Shown one piece after another: positions 1 through 7,406 of a stretch of DNA of 17,614 bases. Numbering within the stretch: the stretch's first letter is position 1; every line of letters begins with the position of its first letter. Under the pieces are notes generated by a model. That model did no database searches and was not told where the DNA came from. It was given only the letters and a program-made list of their open reading frames with translations. This DNA comes from a bacterium (lineage in GTDB: Bacteria > Vulcanimicrobiota > Vulcanimicrobiia > Vulcanimicrobiales > SCRA01). The stretch spans positions 1-17,614 of the forward strand of contig SCRI01000033.1 of assembly GCA_004298675.1 (NCBI GenBank), written 5' to 3'. A program made the position numbers and the translations under genes.

Positions 1-1
1 C

Positions 2-79
2 GTGCGCAAGCAGCGCGGTGCGCCCCCGGGCCTCGTGTGGTACGACGGCGAACGCACCATCCATGTCGCACCGGGATGA
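2..79 (+). CDS. rqcH: C-terminal tail of RqcH/NFACT-family protein (partial)
   Basis: The reading frame enters from the left edge and ends in TGA at 77-79, giving only the last 25 residues of a protein. The tail contains RGAPPGLVWYDGERTIHV, which resembles the conserved end of NFACT/RqcH/FbpA proteins (the pattern R-K-x-x-G-A-x-P-G-x-V-x-Y-x-x-x-x-T-x-x-V). RqcH binds stalled 50S-peptidyl-tRNA complexes and directs alanine tailing in bacterial ribosome quality control. The frame overlaps the start of the next gene by 17 bp, which suggests co-transcription. The identification rests on a short motif only. Confidence 0.6.
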   Translation: MRKQRGAPPGLVWYDGERTIHVAPG

Positions 80-512
80 GGGCGGCCGCGGCGAGCGCTG
101 GGTGCTCGCGCAGACGGCGCTGTTCGTGCTCTACGTTTTGCTCCCAGGGCAGCGCCCAGTCTGGCGTTCGCCGGGCATGCTGTTGGCGGCGCTGGGCGCG
201 GCGGCGGCGGTCGCGGGTGCGCTGCAGTTGGGGCGCTCGCTGACGCCCTTTCCGGAGCCGGCGCAGCACGGGCAGTTGGTGGAGTCCGGCATCTATGCCT
301 GGGTGCGCCATCCCATCTATGCCGGTGTGCTGCTGGCGGCGTTCGGCGGCGCTTGGGCCACGCACAGCGCGGGGCGCGCACTGCTGAGCGTGGCACTCTC
401 GCTCTTCTTCGACGCCAAAACGCGCGCTGAAGAGCGCCGGCTCGCCCGCCGCTTCGAAGGCTACGCAGGCTATGCCGGCCGCGTGCGCAAGTTCATTCCG
501 TGGCTCTACTGA
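63..512 (+). CDS. Isoprenylcysteine carboxyl methyltransferase-family membrane protein
   Basis: This 149-residue protein belongs to the ICMT/PEMT-like family of small membrane methyltransferases that use S-adenosylmethionine; the substrate cannot be told from sequence. Hydrophobic segments lie at about 14-29, 38-55, 86-98 and 105-117. The SAM-binding signature RHPIY is at 82-86, directly after GIYAW, and the C-terminal part has the family's Glu pair (123-124) followed by Tyr-rich F-E-G-Y and a final KFIPWLY. I chose ATG 63 because an earlier in-frame ATG at 18 would add 15 unrelated residues deeper inside the upstream rqcH-like frame. The 3' end overlaps queA on the opposite strand by 20 bp, so the two genes converge with no space for a separate terminator. 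Confidence 0.8.
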   Translation: MSHRDEGGRGERWVLAQTALFVLYVLLPGQRPVWRSPGMLLAALGAAAAVAGALQLGRSLTPFPEPAQHGQLVESGIYAWVRHPIYAGVLLAAFGGAWATHSAGRALLSVALSLFFDAKTRAEERRLARRFEGYAGYAGRVRKFIPWLY

Positions 513-1596
513 GCAGCATGGCGTCACCGAAACTGTAGAAACGGTAACCCGCCGCCACGGCCTCGGTGTAGGCGCGCAGGATGCGTTCGCGCCCCGCGAA
601 GGCGCTCACCAACACCAGCAGCGTGGAGCGCGGCAAGTGGAAGTTGGTGACGAGCGCGTCGACGACGGCGAAGCGAAAACCAGGCGTAATAAAGATTGAG
701 GTCTCGTCGCTGACGGCGTCCAGCGCTCCATGATCGTGCACGCAGCCCTCGAGCGCGCGCAGCGTGGTGGTGCCCACGGCCACGACCCGCCGCCCCGCGC
801 TCTTGGCACGCGCGATCGACTCGACACAGCTGCGCGGGATGGTATAGCGCTCGGCATGCATGCGATGCTGATCGAGCCGCTCGCCCGTCATGGGGCGGAA
901 GGTGCCCAGGCCCACGTCGAGCACCAGGCGCGCGGTCTCGATGCCGCGAGCCTCGAGCGCGGCGAGCAGCTCCGGCGTGAAGTGCAGCCCCGCGGTGGGC
1001 GCGGCCACGCTGCCCTCGACGCGCGCATAGACCGTCTGGTAGTCCTCCTCCGGCACCGGCTCGTGGACGTACGGCGGCAACGGTACGCTGCCGATCTCGC
1101 GCAAAAAGGCCTCGAGCGGTTGCGTGAGGTGGAGCGTCACGCTGCGCTCGCCCTCCTCGCCCGCAGCCGTAACTTCGGCGAGCGAGCCGTCGGCGAAGCG
1201 CACGCGCGCGCCCACGGGTAACTTCTTGGCCGGACGCACGAGCGCCGCCCAGTGTTGCGCCGCGCTGCCGTCAGGGTGTAGCAGGAAGACCTCGCAGGCG
1301 CCCCCCGAGGGCTCGCGCCGACCGTGGAGGCGCGCCCGGATGACACGGGTCTCGTTGAGGACCAGCAAATCGTCCAGGCGCAGCAGAGCGGGGAGCTTGT
1401 GGAAGGTGTGATGCTCCGGCGCGCCGCTACCAACCACCATCAGCCGCGCGGCATCGCGCGGCTCGATGGGGTGTTGCGCGATCAGCGCCTCCGGCAGATG
1501 GAACGCGTAAGCCGAGGCGAGTAACGGATCGATGTCTACGCCTAAGCGCGTACGGGAACGGGACGCTTCTCGTCGAGGTCGAGCAGATCGGGCCAT
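493..1596 (-). CDS. queA: S-adenosylmethionine:tRNA ribosyltransferase-isomerase QueA
   Basis: QueA moves the ribosyl group of S-adenosylmethionine onto 7-aminomethyl-7-deazaguanine in tRNA to give epoxyqueuosine. The 367-residue protein carries the family hallmarks in order: HLPEALIAQHPIEPRDAARL near 33-52, LLVLNETRVI near 77-86, AAPTAGLHFT at 198-207, VGLGTFRP at 228-235, a TTTLRALE segment and NFHLPRSTLLVLVSAF near the C-terminus. Length fits the family. The only in-frame start codon upstream of the conserved core is ATG 1596, which overlaps the DUF5069 gene by 55 bp and adds about 24 non-conserved Arg-rich residues. No clear Shine-Dalgarno lies before it, so translational coupling to the upstream gene is likely. 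Confidence 0.95.
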   Translation of the reverse strand: MARSARPRREASRSRTRLGVDIDPLLASAYAFHLPEALIAQHPIEPRDAARLMVVGSGAPEHHTFHKLPALLRLDDLLVLNETRVIRARLHGRREPSGGACEVFLLHPDGSAAQHWAALVRPAKKLPVGARVRFADGSLAEVTAAGEEGERSVTLHLTQPLEAFLREIGSVPLPPYVHEPVPEEDYQTVYARVEGSVAAPTAGLHFTPELLAALEARGIETARLVLDVGLGTFRPMTGERLDQHRMHAERYTIPRSCVESIARAKSAGRRVVAVGTTTLRALEGCVHDHGALDAVSDETSIFITPGFRFAVVDALVTNFHLPRSTLLVLVSAFAGRERILRAYTEAVAAGYRFYSFGDAMLLSRATE

Positions 1597-1976
1597 GTCG
1601 TGACGTCCGTGCGCCCGGGCGCCACTTGGTTGCGTAAGTTGACGAAGTAGGCCTCGGAGTCGCTACCCTTCTCAGGGCTGCGCTGGAGGAACGCGGCATT
1701 CCACTGCGCGATCTCGGCGGCGCTCTTCCGGGAGACGTAGGTCTCCTTCACCCACTGCTCGAGCTTGGCGTCGTCGAGCTGCTTGAGTTTCGCGAGGTAC
1801 ACGTCCTTGTCGATGCCCAAGAAGCCGAAGACGGCCTGATCCATCGGGCAGTTGTAGTTGTACTCCCCGTTCTTGCCTTCGGCGAAGGCACGGCCCTTGT
1901 CGGTCGCGCGGGCCAGCATGACCACGCCGGCGAACTCCTCGCGCACGCTGCGCGGATACGTCTTGGTGAGATCCAT
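1542..1976 (-). CDS. DUF5069 domain-containing protein
   Basis: This 144-residue soluble protein begins MDLTKTYPRSVREEFAG and continues VMLARATDKGRAFAEGKNG, the typical opening of DUF5069 proteins, whose function is unknown. The middle (YNYNCPMDQAVFGFLGID) and the Trp/Glu-rich second half also fit. I chose ATG 1976 over longer in-frame options because the family normally starts with M-D-L-T. An AAGGAG lies about 12 nt upstream, and an in-frame TTG at 1985 sits closer to it and cannot be excluded. The gene lies between the mmsA-type dehydrogenase (79 nt gap) and queA (55 bp overlap) on the same strand, so the three are probably co-transcribed. That context gives no clear functional link. Confidence 0.85.
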   Translation of the reverse strand: MDLTKTYPRSVREEFAGVVMLARATDKGRAFAEGKNGEYNYNCPMDQAVFGFLGIDKDVYLAKLKQLDDAKLEQWVKETYVSRKSAAEIAQWNAAFLQRSPEKGSDSEAYFVNLRNQVAPGRTDVTTWPDLLDLDEKRPVPVRA

Positions 1977-2000
1977 CGTATTCAACGACTCCTTCGTGAA

Positions 2001-2020
2001 GCGGGCGCCGATGCGCCCGC
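2001..2020 (-). repeat. Perfect GC-rich hairpin in the mmsA-DUF5069 gap
   Basis: GCGGGCGC (2001-2008) and GCGCCCGC (2013-2020) form a perfect 8-bp stem with a 4-nt loop. The hairpin lies between the mmsA stop codon and the DUF5069 start, just upstream of the latter's AAGGAG. There is no T-tract, so it is not a canonical intrinsic terminator. It could be a processing site, a partial terminator or an RNA stabiliser. Confidence 0.4.
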
Positions 2021-2055
2021 CAACGAGAACACCAGGACGCTCCCTGAGGGTTGCG

Positions 2056-3570
2056 CTAGGAGTGGCCACCCGGGAAGCGCAGGTTGACGCCCACGCGGTC
2101 GACTTCATGCCAGCGGCTGGTGACGACCTTGGAGCGGGTGTAGAAGCGGAAACCCTCGGGCCCGTAGATGTGCTGATCGCCGAAGAGCGAGGCCTTCCAG
2201 CCGCCGAAGCTGTACGAGCCGACGGGCACGGGAATCGGCACGTTGATGCCCACCATGCCGGCGCTGGCGTGGCGCTCGAAGCGGCGCGCCGCGGCGCCGT
2301 CCGTGGTGAAGATCGAGCAGCCGTTGCCGTATGGATTGCGCTCCACGATGTCGAGCGCCTCGTCGAGCGAATTCACGCGCATCACCACGAGCACGGGGCC
2401 GAAGATCTCCTGACGGTAGATCTCCATCTCCGCGCCGACGCGATCGAAGAGCGTGGGCCCGACGAAGAAACCGTCGGCATGCCCGGGCACGGAGACCCCG
2501 CGCCCATCGAGCACGAGTTGCGCGCCTTCGCGCACACCCTGTCCGATCAGGCTCTCCACGCGCGCCTTGGCGTCCTTCGAGACCAGCGGCCCGACTTCGG
2601 AGCCGGAATCGCTACCCGGTCCCACCTTCAAGCGCGACATCCTTTCGCGCAGGGCCGGGACCAGCCGATCGCCCATGTCGCCCACGGCCAACGCCACCGA
2701 GATCGCCATGCAGCGCTGGCCCGTCGAGCCCAAGGCGGCGGAGGTCAGCGCATCGGCCACGGCGTCGAGATCGGCATCGGGCATCGCGACGAGGTGGTTC
2801 TTCGCGCCGCCCAGCGCCTGGACGCGCTTACCCGCCGCAGCCGCGCGGCCGTAGACGTACTTGGCGATCGGCGTCGAGCCCACGAAACTCACCGCCGCAA
2901 CGCCGGGATGGTCGAGCAGCGCATCCACGGCGGCCTTGTCGCCGTGCAGCACGTTGAAGACGCCGTCGGGCAAGCCGGCTTCGCGCAGCAACTGCGCAAG
3001 CAGCAGCGAGGCCGAAGGATCGCGCTCCGAGGGCTTGAGCACGAACGTGTTGCCGCAGGCTAGCGCCACGGGAAACATCCACAGCGGCACCATGGCGGGG
3101 AAGTTGAACGGCGTGATGCCGGCGCAGACGCCCAGCGGCTGATGCATCGAGTAGACGTCGACATTGCGCGATACCTGCTCGCTGAATTCGCCTTTGAGCA
3201 TGAGCGGCAACGAACACGCCAGCTCGACGATCTCCAGACCGCGTGCGATCTCACCGCCGGCATCGGAGACGGGCTTGCCGTGCTCGGCGCTGATGATGTG
3301 CGAAAACTCGTCGGCGTGAGCCTTGAGCAACTCGCGAAACGCGAAGAAGACCTCGCTGCGCTTGCCCAGCGAGGTGCGGCTCCACTCGGGAAATGCACGC
3401 GACGCCGCGTCGACCGCGCGCTCGACGTCCTCGCGCTCCGCGAGCGGCACGAGCGCGCCGACTCTGCCGGTCGCGGGATCGTAGACGTCTCCATAGCGCT
3501 TACCGGCGCCGGCATACGCGGCTCCGGAGATCCAGTGGGTGAGGGTCCTCGGCTCGGCCATGATGCTCAT
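2056..3570 (-). CDS. mmsA: CoA-acylating methylmalonate-semialdehyde dehydrogenase
   Basis: This 504-residue aldehyde dehydrogenase superfamily enzyme is of the MmsA/IolA class, which oxidises methylmalonate (or malonate) semialdehyde with NAD and CoA to propionyl-CoA (or acetyl-CoA) in valine or inositol breakdown. Visible elements are the N-terminal HWISGAAY, the catalytic Asn in TPFNFPAMVPLWMFPVAL (Asn155), VLKPSERDP, SFVGSTPIAKYVY, ALGGAKNH and the catalytic Cys287 in GSTGQRCMA. In GGAKNH the usual general-base Glu of hydrolytic aldehyde dehydrogenases is absent, as expected for the CoA-dependent class. ATG 3570 has an AAGGAG about 6 nt upstream, and an in-frame extension further upstream is low-complexity and unlikely. 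The gene heads the minus-strand set with DUF5069 and queA and diverges from the kinase operon. Confidence 0.93.
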   Translation of the reverse strand: MSIMAEPRTLTHWISGAAYAGAGKRYGDVYDPATGRVGALVPLAEREDVERAVDAASRAFPEWSRTSLGKRSEVFFAFRELLKAHADEFSHIISAEHGKPVSDAGGEIARGLEIVELACSLPLMLKGEFSEQVSRNVDVYSMHQPLGVCAGITPFNFPAMVPLWMFPVALACGNTFVLKPSERDPSASLLLAQLLREAGLPDGVFNVLHGDKAAVDALLDHPGVAAVSFVGSTPIAKYVYGRAAAAGKRVQALGGAKNHLVAMPDADLDAVADALTSAALGSTGQRCMAISVALAVGDMGDRLVPALRERMSRLKVGPGSDSGSEVGPLVSKDAKARVESLIGQGVREGAQLVLDGRGVSVPGHADGFFVGPTLFDRVGAEMEIYRQEIFGPVLVVMRVNSLDEALDIVERNPYGNGCSIFTTDGAAARRFERHASAGMVGINVPIPVPVGSYSFGGWKASLFGDQHIYGPEGFRFYTRSKVVTSRWHEVDRVGVNLRFPGGHS

Positions 3571-3679
3571 GGCGGCTCCTTCTCCGCCGGCGCCGCCCGC
3601 GGCTAGCATGCGAACAGTGTTTTTCATGGCGCAGAAAACGAGAGGGATCGGCGCCGCTCGCGCGATATTGCCTCCCTGC

Positions 3680-5050
3680 ATGCAGCAGGCGACGGGAAGC
3701 CAAGGTCCAGGCGGCATCTCGCCGGCAAGCACCTTCTTGCTCGTGGGCATCGTGATCATCGCGATCGTGACCGGCATCGTCGCCTACGGCGTGATTCGTG
3801 ACAGCCGCGCGGCGCTGATCGACGCCTATCTCGTGCGCCTGGATCTGCAGCGCGCGCAGACGTTGATTACCGAGGAAGTCACCGCCGTGCGCGGCTACGT
3901 CAGCATCAGGCAGCGGCCGCTACTGGCGAACTTCGACGCGACCGACCGCGAGCTGCAGTACACGCTCGACAGTCTGCGCGCGCGAGCGCGCCGGCCGCTC
4001 TTGTCCGGCCTATCCGCCGACGTTGCGGACGTCGAGGCCATGCACGCGCGCTGGCACCGGAGCGTAGCCGCGCCGCTGCTGGCCGGCTCCGCCGCCGCAG
4101 CGCGCTTGGAGCCGTCCGGCAACCTGCTCGTCGACCACATGAACGCCGATCTGACCGCGGCGCAAGGCGTGGCCGAGGCGGCGGCCGCAAGCACCGAGTC
4201 CAGCGTGGCGCGCACCGTCGCCGTCTCGATCGGCGTCATCGTCTTCTTCGTCGTCATGCTGGGGATCGTCGCGCTACGGCTGGAGTACGTGCGCTTCGCC
4301 AAAGAGCGTGCGTTGCGCTCCGAGATCGACGAGCGTAACCAGGCGCTGGAGCGCTCCAATGCCTCGCTGCAAGAGTTCGCCTACGTCGCCTCGCACGATC
4401 TCCAGGAGCCGCTGCGCACGGTGGCAAGCTTCACGCAGCTGCTGCAGCGGCGCTACGCCGGCCGTCTGGACAAGGATGCCGACGAGTTCATCGCCTTTGC
4501 CGTCGACGGCGCCACGCGCATGCAGCAACTCGTCAACGACATCTTGGAGTACTCGCGCATCACCACTCACGGCAAGCCGCTGGTGGCGCTCGACTTGAAG
4601 GTTCCGCTGGAGCGCGCGCTGACGAATCTGCGCAGCGCCATCGCGGAGCACGGAGCGGCGATCGACGTGCAGACGCTCCCGGTCGTCTGGGGCGACGAGG
4701 TGCAGTTGACGCAACTGCTGCAGAATCTCGTCGCCAATTCCATGAAGTACTGCAACCACGCGCAGCCCGAGGTCGCCGTGCGAGCGACCCGTTCCGACGG
4801 CGAGTGGACGATCTCCGTCCACGACAATGGGATCGGAATCGCACCGGAGTATCACGAGCGCATCTTCCGTATCTTTCAGCGCCTCCATTCGCGGGGCGAG
4901 TATGAGGGAACGGGGATCGGCCTGGCGATCTGTAAGAGGATCGTCGACCGGCACGGCGGCCGGATATGGGTGGAATCAGAAGAGGGCCAGGGGGCCACGT
5001 TCTCGTTCACGCTACGTGCCGCGACCGCGAGCGAAGGTGAGGCAGGATGA
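3680..5050 (+). CDS. CHASE3-type membrane sensor histidine kinase
   Basis: This 456-residue kinase (from ATG 3680) has a first membrane helix at about 18-39, an extracytoplasmic region of about 140 residues whose start (SRAALIDAY, ITEEVTAVRGYV) resembles CHASE3, and a second helix at about 180-200. The HisKA H-box FAYVASHDLQEPLRTV follows with phospho-accepting His239. The ATPase domain has N-box QNLVANSMKY, DNGIGI (Asp382), and GTGIGLAICKRIV. The H-box is of the phytochrome-like kind commonly paired with Rcp1-type regulators, which matches the next gene. The stop overlaps that gene as ATGA. The start is uncertain: ATG 3608 and ATG 3626 are in frame and none has a strong Shine-Dalgarno. I prefer 3680 because it puts a short N-terminus before the first helix. 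Confidence 0.9.
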   Translation: MQQATGSQGPGGISPASTFLLVGIVIIAIVTGIVAYGVIRDSRAALIDAYLVRLDLQRAQTLITEEVTAVRGYVSIRQRPLLANFDATDRELQYTLDSLRARARRPLLSGLSADVADVEAMHARWHRSVAAPLLAGSAAAARLEPSGNLLVDHMNADLTAAQGVAEAAAASTESSVARTVAVSIGVIVFFVVMLGIVALRLEYVRFAKERALRSEIDERNQALERSNASLQEFAYVASHDLQEPLRTVASFTQLLQRRYAGRLDKDADEFIAFAVDGATRMQQLVNDILEYSRITTHGKPLVALDLKVPLERALTNLRSAIAEHGAAIDVQTLPVVWGDEVQLTQLLQNLVANSMKYCNHAQPEVAVRATRSDGEWTISVHDNGIGIAPEYHERIFRIFQRLHSRGEYEGTGIGLAICKRIVDRHGGRIWVESEEGQGATFSFTLRAATASEGEAG

Positions 5051-5487
5051 CGATTCAGACGATCGAGGTGCTGCTCGTGGAGGACAGTCCCTCGGATGCG
5101 CGTCTCACACAGGAGGCGTTCAAGGACGGGAAGATCCGGAACAACCTCTCCATCGTCGGCGACGGCGCCGAAGCGTTGGATTACCTCTTTCGCAAGGGCA
5201 AGCACGTGGAGGCCAGGCGCCCCGATCTCGTGCTGTTGGACCTCAATCTCCCCAAGGTGGACGGCCGTGAGGTCCTGCGCAGGGTCAAGAGCGATCCCCA
5301 TCTGGGATCGATTCCTGTGGTCATTCTCACGACTTCGGAGGCTGAGGAGGACGTGGCCAAGGCGTATGAATATCACGCCAACTGCTATATCCGTAAACCG
5401 GTCGACCTCGCCCGCTTTCTGGAGATCGTGTCGGTCATCGAGAATTTCTGGCTAACGGTCGTGAAGCTGCCTCCGAACGCCGAGTGA
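5047..5487 (+). CDS. Rcp1-like single-domain response regulator
   Basis: This 146-residue protein is a stand-alone CheY-like receiver with no output domain. The acidic pocket is at Glu12-Asp13, the phospho-acceptor is Asp65 in VLLDLNLPKVDG, the switch Thr is in ILTTSEAEED and the conserved Lys117 is in YIRKPVD. The insert LDYLFRKGKHVEARRPDLVLLD and the C-terminal F-x-x-I-V-x-x-I-E-x-F-W segment are typical of regulators partnered with phytochrome-like kinases. It overlaps the upstream kinase by 4 bp (ATGA) and the downstream hybrid kinase by GTGA, so translational coupling is likely. With no DNA-binding domain it probably acts through phosphotransfer or protein contacts, perhaps passing phosphate between its two neighbours. 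Confidence 0.93.
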   Translation: MTIQTIEVLLVEDSPSDARLTQEAFKDGKIRNNLSIVGDGAEALDYLFRKGKHVEARRPDLVLLDLNLPKVDGREVLRRVKSDPHLGSIPVVILTTSEAEEDVAKAYEYHANCYIRKPVDLARFLEIVSVIENFWLTVVKLPPNAE

Positions 5488-7406
5488 GCGGCAGGGAGCA
5501 TCCCGTGCACGTGCTGCTGATCGAAGACAACCCGGCGGATGCCGCGCTCGTGCGCGCCTTCCTCTCCGTTTCACAGCCGCCGGTGCAAACCGAGCACGTC
5601 GCGCGCCTGGCCGACGCGCTTGCGCTGCTGGCGCGCGGCGCCTACGATGCCGTCCTGCTGGATCTTTCGTTGCCGGACTGTCAAGGGCTCGATTCCATCG
5701 CCCGCGTGCGCGCCGTCGCCCCGCACCAGGCCATCGTCATTCTCAGCGGCCACGGCGAGGAGGCCCTGGCGACGGCGGCGGTACAGGCGGGGGCCCAAGA
5801 CTACCTCATCAAGGGCCACGTCGACGAACTGATGTTGCAGCGCGCGCTACGCTACGCCGTGGAGCGTCAACAGCTCACGGATCGTTTGGCGCACAGCGAG
5901 GCGCGTCTGCAAGACGAGAACGCGCTCTTGCGCCGGCTGAGCTCCAGTGCCGGCGAGCTCTTCAGCGCACGCGGTACCGCGGAGATCTGCTCGCTGCTGC
6001 CCGCGTTGGCACAGCGGATCTCGGGCGGCAGCGTCACGCTGCATCGCGTGCGCCGCCAGCGTGAGTCGACGTCCGTGGAGAGCGATCACGGCCATCCGGC
6101 CGATGCCTTCATCCGCGCGGCGAGCAACGCCCAGCGCGCCGTCCCGGAACCCGGTCGGGGACGCGTGGTGCTGCCGATCGCGGGCAGCGACGGGCGTACC
6201 AGTTGGCTCGTCGACGTGCGCGCGGACGCGGCGCGCCCCTTTACCGATGCCGACGTCTTCGCGCTCGAGCTGCTGCGCCACGATGCGAGCATCGCGCTAC
6301 GCAACGCGGTCTTGTTGGCCGAGCTGCAAGAACAGCGGGCCAGCGTCATCCGGCTCAATCATTTCAAGGACGACCTCATCGCGGTGCTGGCGCACGACTT
6401 CAAGGGTCCGCTCACCACGATCGTCGGCTACGTGGACGCGCTGGACGACCACATCTTCGACCCACAGCAGACCAGCGCCGCCATCCATGCCATTCGCGAA
6501 GCCGCGCTGCGCTTGGGTGATCTCGCCAACGACACCCTCAGCCTCTCGCGCGCCGAACAGGGAGAGATGCATTTGAGCGAGGAGCCGCTGGCGGTTGCGG
6601 AACTGATCTCAGAGGTCATCGCTCCACTGAACGGAGAGCGCCGCGTGCGTCTGACGATCGACGCCCCCGGCGCCCAGGTTCTCGGCGACCGGGCGCGCCT
6701 GCGCCAGGCCCTCGACAACGTCCTGCGCAACGCCGTCAAGTACTCGCCCGCGGAGGCTCCGATCGGCGTGCGCCTGGACGGCGACGGCGAGTCGGTACGC
6801 ATCGCCGTCACGGATCGCGGAATCGGCGTGCCACGCGAGGAGATCGCGTTTCTCTTCGACCGCTTCAGCCGCGGCTCCAATGCCAAGCGTTCGACCATCA
6901 AGGGCTCGGGCTTGGGGCTCTATCTCTCCAACATCATCGTGCAGCGTCATGGCGGCCGCATCGACGTCGAGAGCGAGGTTGGCAAAGGCAGCACGTTCAC
7001 GATCGTGCTGCCCGCCCTCGCGGCGCGCGCCCGCACCCGCCCGGTCCATCTGCGCGTCCTGGCGGCCTGCGCAGACCGCGATTTGGGGTCCTTCCTGATC
7101 CACGAGCTACGCCGCAACGGCTGCAGCGCGCGCCTGGCCCGCAGCGCCGAGCAGGCCGTCACGCAGTTCGGCATCGAGGCCTTCGATGCGCTGATCATCG
7201 ACCGCGAGACCATCGAATACGGGCTGCTCGAGCATGCCCTGACAGGCGCGAACATGCCCGCGCTGATTGCCGTTGGCGGCGAGCCAGGCGAGGACGCCCA
7301 GAACTGGGATGCACAGTTACCCCGGCTTTTCATGAGCGCGGATCTCGCAGCCGCGTTGGGCCGCGCGGCGCGCTACCGCGCCACGACCGCCGTTCCGGGA
7401 AAGTAG
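5484..7406 (+). CDS. Hybrid kinase: receiver-GAF-HisKA-HATPase-degenerate receiver
   Basis: This 640-residue cytoplasmic protein starts at GTG 5484, overlapping the previous stop. Residues 8-120 are an intact receiver (Glu14-Asp15, Asp60, Ser88, Lys110). Residues about 150-285 look like a GAF sensor. The H-box LIAVLAHDFKGPLTTIVGY carries His304, and the ATPase domain runs to about 510 with N-box LDNVLRNAVKYS, DRGIGVP (Asp444) and KGSGLGLYLSN. The last 120 residues (from about 522) fold-predict by eye as a second receiver: hydrophobic strand LRVLAACADRD, then DALIIDRE with Asp573, but no Lys-Pro near the end, so phosphorylation there is doubtful. There are no membrane helices. It is probably phosphorylated through its N-terminal receiver by the upstream kinase. 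The 3' end overlaps the convergent SpoIID-domain gene by 34 bp. Confidence 0.9.
   Translation: MSGREHPVHVLLIEDNPADAALVRAFLSVSQPPVQTEHVARLADALALLARGAYDAVLLDLSLPDCQGLDSIARVRAVAPHQAIVILSGHGEEALATAAVQAGAQDYLIKGHVDELMLQRALRYAVERQQLTDRLAHSEARLQDENALLRRLSSSAGELFSARGTAEICSLLPALAQRISGGSVTLHRVRRQRESTSVESDHGHPADAFIRAASNAQRAVPEPGRGRVVLPIAGSDGRTSWLVDVRADAARPFTDADVFALELLRHDASIALRNAVLLAELQEQRASVIRLNHFKDDLIAVLAHDFKGPLTTIVGYVDALDDHIFDPQQTSAAIHAIREAALRLGDLANDTLSLSRAEQGEMHLSEEPLAVAELISEVIAPLNGERRVRLTIDAPGAQVLGDRARLRQALDNVLRNAVKYSPAEAPIGVRLDGDGESVRIAVTDRGIGVPREEIAFLFDRFSRGSNAKRSTIKGSGLGLYLSNIIVQRHGGRIDVESEVGKGSTFTIVLPALAARARTRPVHLRVLAACADRDLGSFLIHELRRNGCSARLARSAEQAVTQFGIEAFDALIIDRETIEYGLLEHALTGANMPALIAVGGEPGEDAQNWDAQLPRLFMSADLAAALGRAARYRATTAVPGK

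Noticed and set aside
1858-3063. Long + strand open frame (401 codons) opposite the mmsA-type gene
   Set aside because: It is fully antisense to a well-conserved dehydrogenase, has an Arg/His-rich composition and no recognisable domain; it is a GC-rich shadow frame.
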